The notes beneath the pieces are model-generated. The model did no database searches. It had not been told where the DNA came from and saw only the letters and a list, made by a program, of their open reading frames with translations. Made by a program: the position numbers and the translations under genes. From JAVHYG01 sp040390025 (GTDB taxonomy: Bacteria > Pseudomonadota > Gammaproteobacteria > Diplorickettsiales > Diplorickettsiaceae), in NCBI GenBank assembly GCA_040390025.1, contig JAZJZD010000008.1, forward strand, positions 1 to 64,000: a stretch of 64,000 bases of DNA. Reading direction: 5' to 3'. Below, in pieces: positions 60,028-64,000 of the stretch (position 1 is its first letter; the number at the start of each line of letters is the position of its first letter).

Positions 60028-62298
60028 ATGAATGAGCAAGCGTTCATAAAAATAAAAAAGGATATTTTGGAAATCATTGATAGTTTAAAGATGCCATTTA
60101 AGCTTGAGATTGAGGAACAGTTAAAAACTCAAATTACGCTTAGCAAATATTTTCCAGATATTGAAGAAAATATTCAAGCTTTAAATTTGTGTTTATGTAA
60201 GGCAAAAAGCTATAAAAAAATCGAATTAGATTTTCCTGATACATTAATTACTTCTGATGAAGAATTAAGTTTAAAGCTTGAGCTTGTACGCAAAAATCTG
60301 GCTAAACGCTACGCTCTTTTTCTAGGAGAATTCTTTTCTGTTAAAGCAAATGAGTTGGAAGCTTTGATAGTCTATGAAGATGTAAAAATATTTTTACATA
60401 AAATTATTAATCGATTTGCTCTTGCTAGAGAAATTAACGTAAAAATTTTAAATTTTTTAGCAATTTTTTTTGAAAAAAACGAAATAATATTTTCTATTTG
60501 TAGTTTTAAAAAAGCGTTAAAAGATTTTTTTGGTTTTATAGAGTACTTGGTAGATGAAAAATGTGGTTTGCAAACAATAGCTTGTGTTGAAAAATTAAAT
60601 ATTTTGGAAAATTTAGAATTTTTTTCTAATAAAATACCTGCTGAAATAAATAAAAGTGCTTATAAAATTATTTATGAAATGGATGTATTGCTTCTTTATA
60701 AAAGTTTATTATTACAAATACGTTTATTGACTAAAAGCATATTCAGTGGCGATTTGATTTTAAAAGAATTTATTGCGGCATTTATAGATCAATTTTCTGA
60801 TCTCTCCTGTCTAAATAAAGATGATTTTGATTCAATTATTTTATTGCTTTATCTTGTACTTGAAGATAAAGCACGAAAACCAATAGTAGGGACAAGCAGT
60901 ATTTGGATAAATACCTTAGGTTCTGAGATAAAAGAAAAATTAATTGGAGAAACAGAAATAGGTTTACAATTGTTGGAATTTAGAAAGTCATACGAACAGA
61001 AAACGCCTGATAAATTTGCAGCTAAGGTTAAGCAATTCAAGGATATTGATCCGGTGAAAGTAAACCTGTTTTTAAAAATTGAAGAAATAGCTCCTGAAGT
61101 TATTTGTCGGTTATTTTTAGAAAATATTAATCGATCTACAGTAAGTGTTAAACAAGCCTTTTTTCTGACATTGAAAAAAATGGATTATATTTCTTTACGC
61201 CCTATTGAACATTATGATGAAACTATAGCTGAGATGAAAAATCCACTAGAGAAAGGGATTGGATTCTATAAAAAAAAATTTATTGACGCTGCCAAGGGTA
61301 TTGCTACAAAGTCGCTTGAGCTTATTAAGAATTTTGAATCTAATGTACCGTCAGAAAAAATAGAGTTGGCGCCATCTAATGAAGTATCGAAGAATGAGGG
61401 AATAGTATCAGCGGCGCATATGAAAGAAAACTTGAATAAAATAAATGAAGAATTACAAATTTTTAAAAGTAATCTGAAATCGCTTTGTTTTGGTATTAAT
61501 ATAATATATCCCCCAGTCCATACCAATTTTGAGAAAGAAAAAGATTTAAAATACCCTTTAGCTATAAATATCCTGGCAGAAATAGAGAAATTAAAAAAAG
61601 AAGTCGGCGAGTTTTTAAAAAAAAATAGCCTTAATAAGTTTTCTGAAAAATTAATAAATAATATCCTATTTTTAAATAAGAGAATTAGCTGGTTTGATAG
61701 CGAAGCCAAGCCATTGCATTTTGTTAAACAACTTTTTAGGCGAGGTTATTTTTCAAAAGATAAAATAAGATTTGCTAAACTTAAAAATAGGTTAGATACA
61801 AAAATTGATTTTGATGCAGAAATAAGTTTTTTTAAGAACCAGAGTTTTTTTTCTTTATTAAGCTACGGAGTTATTCGGTGGCCTTGGCTAAATAAAACTT
61901 TTTTTGCAGCGGATTGGGCCGAGCAATTAGTTTTTTTAAAAGCCATTGATCAAATAAATGAAAAAAAATATGATATCAAGCTTGCTCAATATATAGCTAA
62001 TTCGAGTTTGGATAATGAATGCAATTGTTTGTCAGAAGTAATTGAATTATATAATCATATAACCAGTGCTAGGGTAGAAAAACAATATTCTTTAGTGAGT
62101 ATTTATTCTAGCCTAAATAGCGATATTAAAAGTTTTGAATCTAAGGTAGAAACTTTATTAGGAGAACTTTCCACAAGAGCCTTACCTATTCAAAAAAGAA
62201 ACCAAACGCACAGAGCCCAGGAGTTATTTTTTGATAAAAAACAAGAAAAATATGAAGCGCCTCTTTCTCTTTCCGCAGTTAATTTAACTAAAAATTGA
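60028..62298 (+). CDS. Large helical protein, unknown function (effector-like)
   Basis: A 756-residue, AT-rich, Lys/Ile-rich protein I do not recognise. It lacks a signal peptide, is predominantly helical, and its hydrophobic clusters (LLLYKSLLLQIRLLTKSIF) look amphipathic rather than transmembrane. A helical segment ILKEFIAAFIDQF resembles LIKDILSAFLTDF in the partial protein downstream, so the two may be diverged relatives. AAAAAGGA precedes the ATG. Composition and position at the edge of conserved genes are like lineage-specific effector genes, but no motif proves this. Confidence 0.7.
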   Translation: MNEQAFIKIKKDILEIIDSLKMPFKLEIEEQLKTQITLSKYFPDIEENIQALNLCLCKAKSYKKIELDFPDTLITSDEELSLKLELVRKNLAKRYALFLGEFFSVKANELEALIVYEDVKIFLHKIINRFALAREINVKILNFLAIFFEKNEIIFSICSFKKALKDFFGFIEYLVDEKCGLQTIACVEKLNILENLEFFSNKIPAEINKSAYKIIYEMDVLLLYKSLLLQIRLLTKSIFSGDLILKEFIAAFIDQFSDLSCLNKDDFDSIILLLYLVLEDKARKPIVGTSSIWINTLGSEIKEKLIGETEIGLQLLEFRKSYEQKTPDKFAAKVKQFKDIDPVKVNLFLKIEEIAPEVICRLFLENINRSTVSVKQAFFLTLKKMDYISLRPIEHYDETIAEMKNPLEKGIGFYKKKFIDAAKGIATKSLELIKNFESNVPSEKIELAPSNEVSKNEGIVSAAHMKENLNKINEELQIFKSNLKSLCFGINIIYPPVHTNFEKEKDLKYPLAINILAEIEKLKKEVGEFLKKNSLNKFSEKLINNILFLNKRISWFDSEAKPLHFVKQLFRRGYFSKDKIRFAKLKNRLDTKIDFDAEISFFKNQSFFSLLSYGVIRWPWLNKTFFAADWAEQLVFLKAIDQINEKKYDIKLAQYIANSSLDNECNCLSEVIELYNHITSARVEKQYSLVSIYSSLNSDIKSFESKVETLLGELSTRALPIQKRNQTHRAQELFFDKKQEKYEAPLSLSAVNLTKN

Positions 62299-62677
62299 TA
62301 GTTTCATCATAAATAAATATAAGCTAGGAAATTTAATATTTTAATCAGTAGCTTGTTATTGTCAGCTATATAAAAAATTTTTTATTTTTTTAACGTATCA
62401 ATTCAATTTTTTTGTAATTTTTACTGAATCCCTAGAGCATGGAATTTTATTAAAGTAAGTTATTTTACAGTTTTTATATTTTTTTTCTGGAACGGCCAAT
62501 CGTTATGGCTTAAAGAGCGCAAAGTCCGCGATAATTATATAGTTAATTAAATCTTAAGTTCTAATAAGTAATATAATGATTAACTTTTTTTCTTACATAA
62601 ATCAGGAAGTTTCAGTACAATATTAGGTTGTATACAAGGACGGTATCTTCTAAAAAATAATAAAGAGGTATTCCAAT
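62299..62677. other. AT-rich spacer between two large unknown genes
   Basis: About 380 nt. A short GC-richer island near 62490–62535 (CTGGAACGGCCAATCGTTATGG…) stands out but forms no strong hairpin and has no tRNA-like fold. No gene is seen. The right end supplies the AGAGGT ribosome site of the following gene. Confidence 0.4.
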
Positions 62678-64000
62678 TTGCTCCTTGATTTAAAAAATTT
62701 ATTAACCACATTTAAAAAAAATTATTTGAACTATATAGAGTCTCCTGATTCTAATATTTCACAAGCTTTTCAATATATTAGAGAAGCTGGCTCTGATCGA
62801 GAAGTTAAACAAGGCGTTTACTTTTCCCCTTATATACTCTCCATTAATGATAATGATCGAAGTCACTCAAAGATTGATGCAGCGTTTGAATACATTAAAG
62901 AAATTTTTTTTGAATATGATTCTAAAAAAACAAATTTTTTTTTGCATTACCTTTCTAGATTGGATTTAACAGAAAAGGTCGTGAAAGATTTACTAGCAGG
63001 CGGCGCATATTCCTATTTAAACATATTAATTGATTCATGCCATGCCGATTTCTTATTTTATAAAGATAGAGAAAAGCTTGTTTGTAATCTAAAAATTAAA
63101 CAATTGGTTATAATTTATCAAGATAATATTAAAGCGGATCCTGTTGATTTGAGTATAGATTTGGAATGGCAAGGCAATAAATTCGTACATCAGGTTTCTG
63201 AGCATAAAATAATTACATATTTAACAAGTAAGGGGATAGTACCTTTCTTAGTATTTAAAAAGAAATTTTTTTCAGAGTACGATAAAGTAGAAGTAAAGCT
63301 AACGTATATTGCTAAATTTAAACAAATTATAGCTGAAACCCCTAACGATGTTATCGATGGAGCTTTATTAGGGGAAATTTTAGCTTGGATACAGAAAATA
63401 GAAAATGTAAAAAATGAAATACTTATAACATTGCCTACCGATAATTTACATTTTATTTATCATATGGCAGACACTTTACATAATTTTTTAAAAGCTAGAG
63501 ATATTGATGTCGATAGAAAAGTTTTAATTAAGGATATTTTATCTGCATTTCTAACGGATTTTAATTTTTTAAAAAAAATTGCGGTAAGACCAATAGAAAA
63601 AATGCAGATTTTTCTGTTAAGCCTAAAGAGCTATATTATGTATTCTCAGCATGATAGTCTGCTTGAATTAGATAAATATTATAAGGAGTTACCAGTAAAA
63701 AGCTTTTCTGTAAGAGCTGTTAAAATTGTTCAGGAGTCACTTTTTAGACTATTTTGTATCTCTAATTTAGGGTATAGAGCACAAAGTAAGCGGGGAGTTT
63801 TAGAGCATTCAGTATGCACTAACGAACCGTTTTTGAATAATTCTTTAGTTGAACTAGATGAAATAACAAGTATATCGGGTGAACAAAAAGAAAGTACTAT
63901 TCAAGGCAATACGGATACGTTACAGAAAAGTATCCCTTTGTATAAAGAAGAACAAAAGCTATGCGAGGAAAGTGAACTTAAAATAAAAACACAAACGCCT
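62678..64000 (+). CDS. Large unknown protein, 3' end beyond the window
   Basis: An uninterrupted 441-codon frame runs from TTG 62678 to the window edge. TTG is chosen because an in-frame stop lies at 62651, no ATG or GTG occurs between, and AGAGGT lies 9 nt upstream. The visible part begins LLDLKNLLTTFKKNYLNYIE, is helical and AT-rich, has no signal peptide, and contains possible relatives of segments in the preceding protein. The later part (from ~380) is polar and Glu/Ser/Thr-rich. No domain is recognised. Confidence 0.7.
   Translation, partial: MLLDLKNLLTTFKKNYLNYIESPDSNISQAFQYIREAGSDREVKQGVYFSPYILSINDNDRSHSKIDAAFEYIKEIFFEYDSKKTNFFLHYLSRLDLTEKVVKDLLAGGAYSYLNILIDSCHADFLFYKDREKLVCNLKIKQLVIIYQDNIKADPVDLSIDLEWQGNKFVHQVSEHKIITYLTSKGIVPFLVFKKKFFSEYDKVEVKLTYIAKFKQIIAETPNDVIDGALLGEILAWIQKIENVKNEILITLPTDNLHFIYHMADTLHNFLKARDIDVDRKVLIKDILSAFLTDFNFLKKIAVRPIEKMQIFLLSLKSYIMYSQHDSLLELDKYYKELPVKSFSVRAVKIVQESLFRLFCISNLGYRAQSKRGVLEHSVCTNEPFLNNSLVELDEITSISGEQKESTIQGNTDTLQKSIPLYKEEQKLCEESELKIKTQTP

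Noticed and set aside
62490..62540. Possible small RNA or tRNA fragment in the GC-richer island
   Set aside because: No cloverleaf or strong stem can be drawn, so it is not called as an RNA gene.
1..64000. CRISPR arrays, rRNA genes and intact insertion sequences
   Set aside because: No spaced direct-repeat array, no rRNA signatures and no transposase with terminal repeats were found; the Rpn nuclease gene has no visible terminal repeats.

Overview
The window looks like chromosomal DNA of an AT-rich gammaproteobacterium of the order Legionellales, close to the Coxiella/Rickettsiella side. This is inferred from several things: the gene set around dnaA, a DedA–PAP2–LssY fusion, an IcmD/DotP-like protein, a Kdo hydroxylase, a TraI/MobH-like orphan, and several long, lysine-rich, coiled-coil proteins of the kind seen among host-directed effectors. 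No database search was possible, so names rest on motifs, lengths and gene order.

Layout. 1–1.3 kb: end of an outer-membrane barrel protein, a perfect bidirectional terminator, and a coiled-coil protein with 35-residue repeats. 1.6–7.5 kb (minus): DprE1-like oxidase, ptsP, rppH, cfa. 7.6–13.4 kb (plus): a two-domain kinase, ubiK, comM, kdoO, birA and tRNA-Thr(TGT). 13.4–14.0 kb: a gene-free stretch with an 18-bp direct repeat. 14–21 kb: LysR regulator, DprE2-like reductase, DUF190–crcB–acnB (minus), yggS, single-chain glyS (minus). 21.5–24.3 kb: a 959-residue coiled-coil protein of unknown function. 24.5–26 kb: trhO, a small lipoprotein, a 32-bp palindrome containing a perfect parS, and a SugE-like SMR exporter.

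26.2–34.5 kb is the replication-origin region. dnaA–dnaN–recF read left, rpmH–rnpA–yidD–yidC–mnmE read right, and the ~0.9 kb between them holds a perfect DnaA box and a tandem 12-bp repeat (probable oriC). A second parS-like site lies inside recF. gyrB does not follow recF.

34.5–47.7 kb: waaF and a CHCC zinc-finger gene, a TraI-like orphan, apaH, a eukaryote-like C2H2 zinc-finger protein, DedA/PAP2/LssY, lipA and lipB (with a long inverted repeat between them), a DUF333 protein, a family-4 uracil-DNA glycosylase, a pseudopilin, an IcmD-like protein, surE, yqaA, rpoS and a VUT transporter. 47.9–55.5 kb: bioA and bioBFCD with no bioH, separated by a UbiA-family prenyltransferase and an Rpn-type nuclease. 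55.5–60 kb: lolA, a CDF exporter, a TauE/SafE permease, murI, a Bax-inhibitor-1 protein and tusE. 60–64 kb: two large unknown proteins, the second cut by the window edge.

How genes work together. BirA plus BioA/B/F/C/D give nearly complete biotin synthesis and use. LipB and LipA make lipoyl groups. The prenyltransferase at 49.7 kb, the DprE1-like oxidase at 1.6 kb and the DprE2-like reductase at 15.0 kb together could make polyprenyl-phospho-arabinose, although they are scattered. WaaF and KdoO shape the LPS core. The best candidates for undescribed biology are the C2H2 protein, the orphan IcmD-like gene, the 35-residue-repeat coiled-coil protein, the large coiled-coil proteins, and the dispersed arabinose-lipid pathway.
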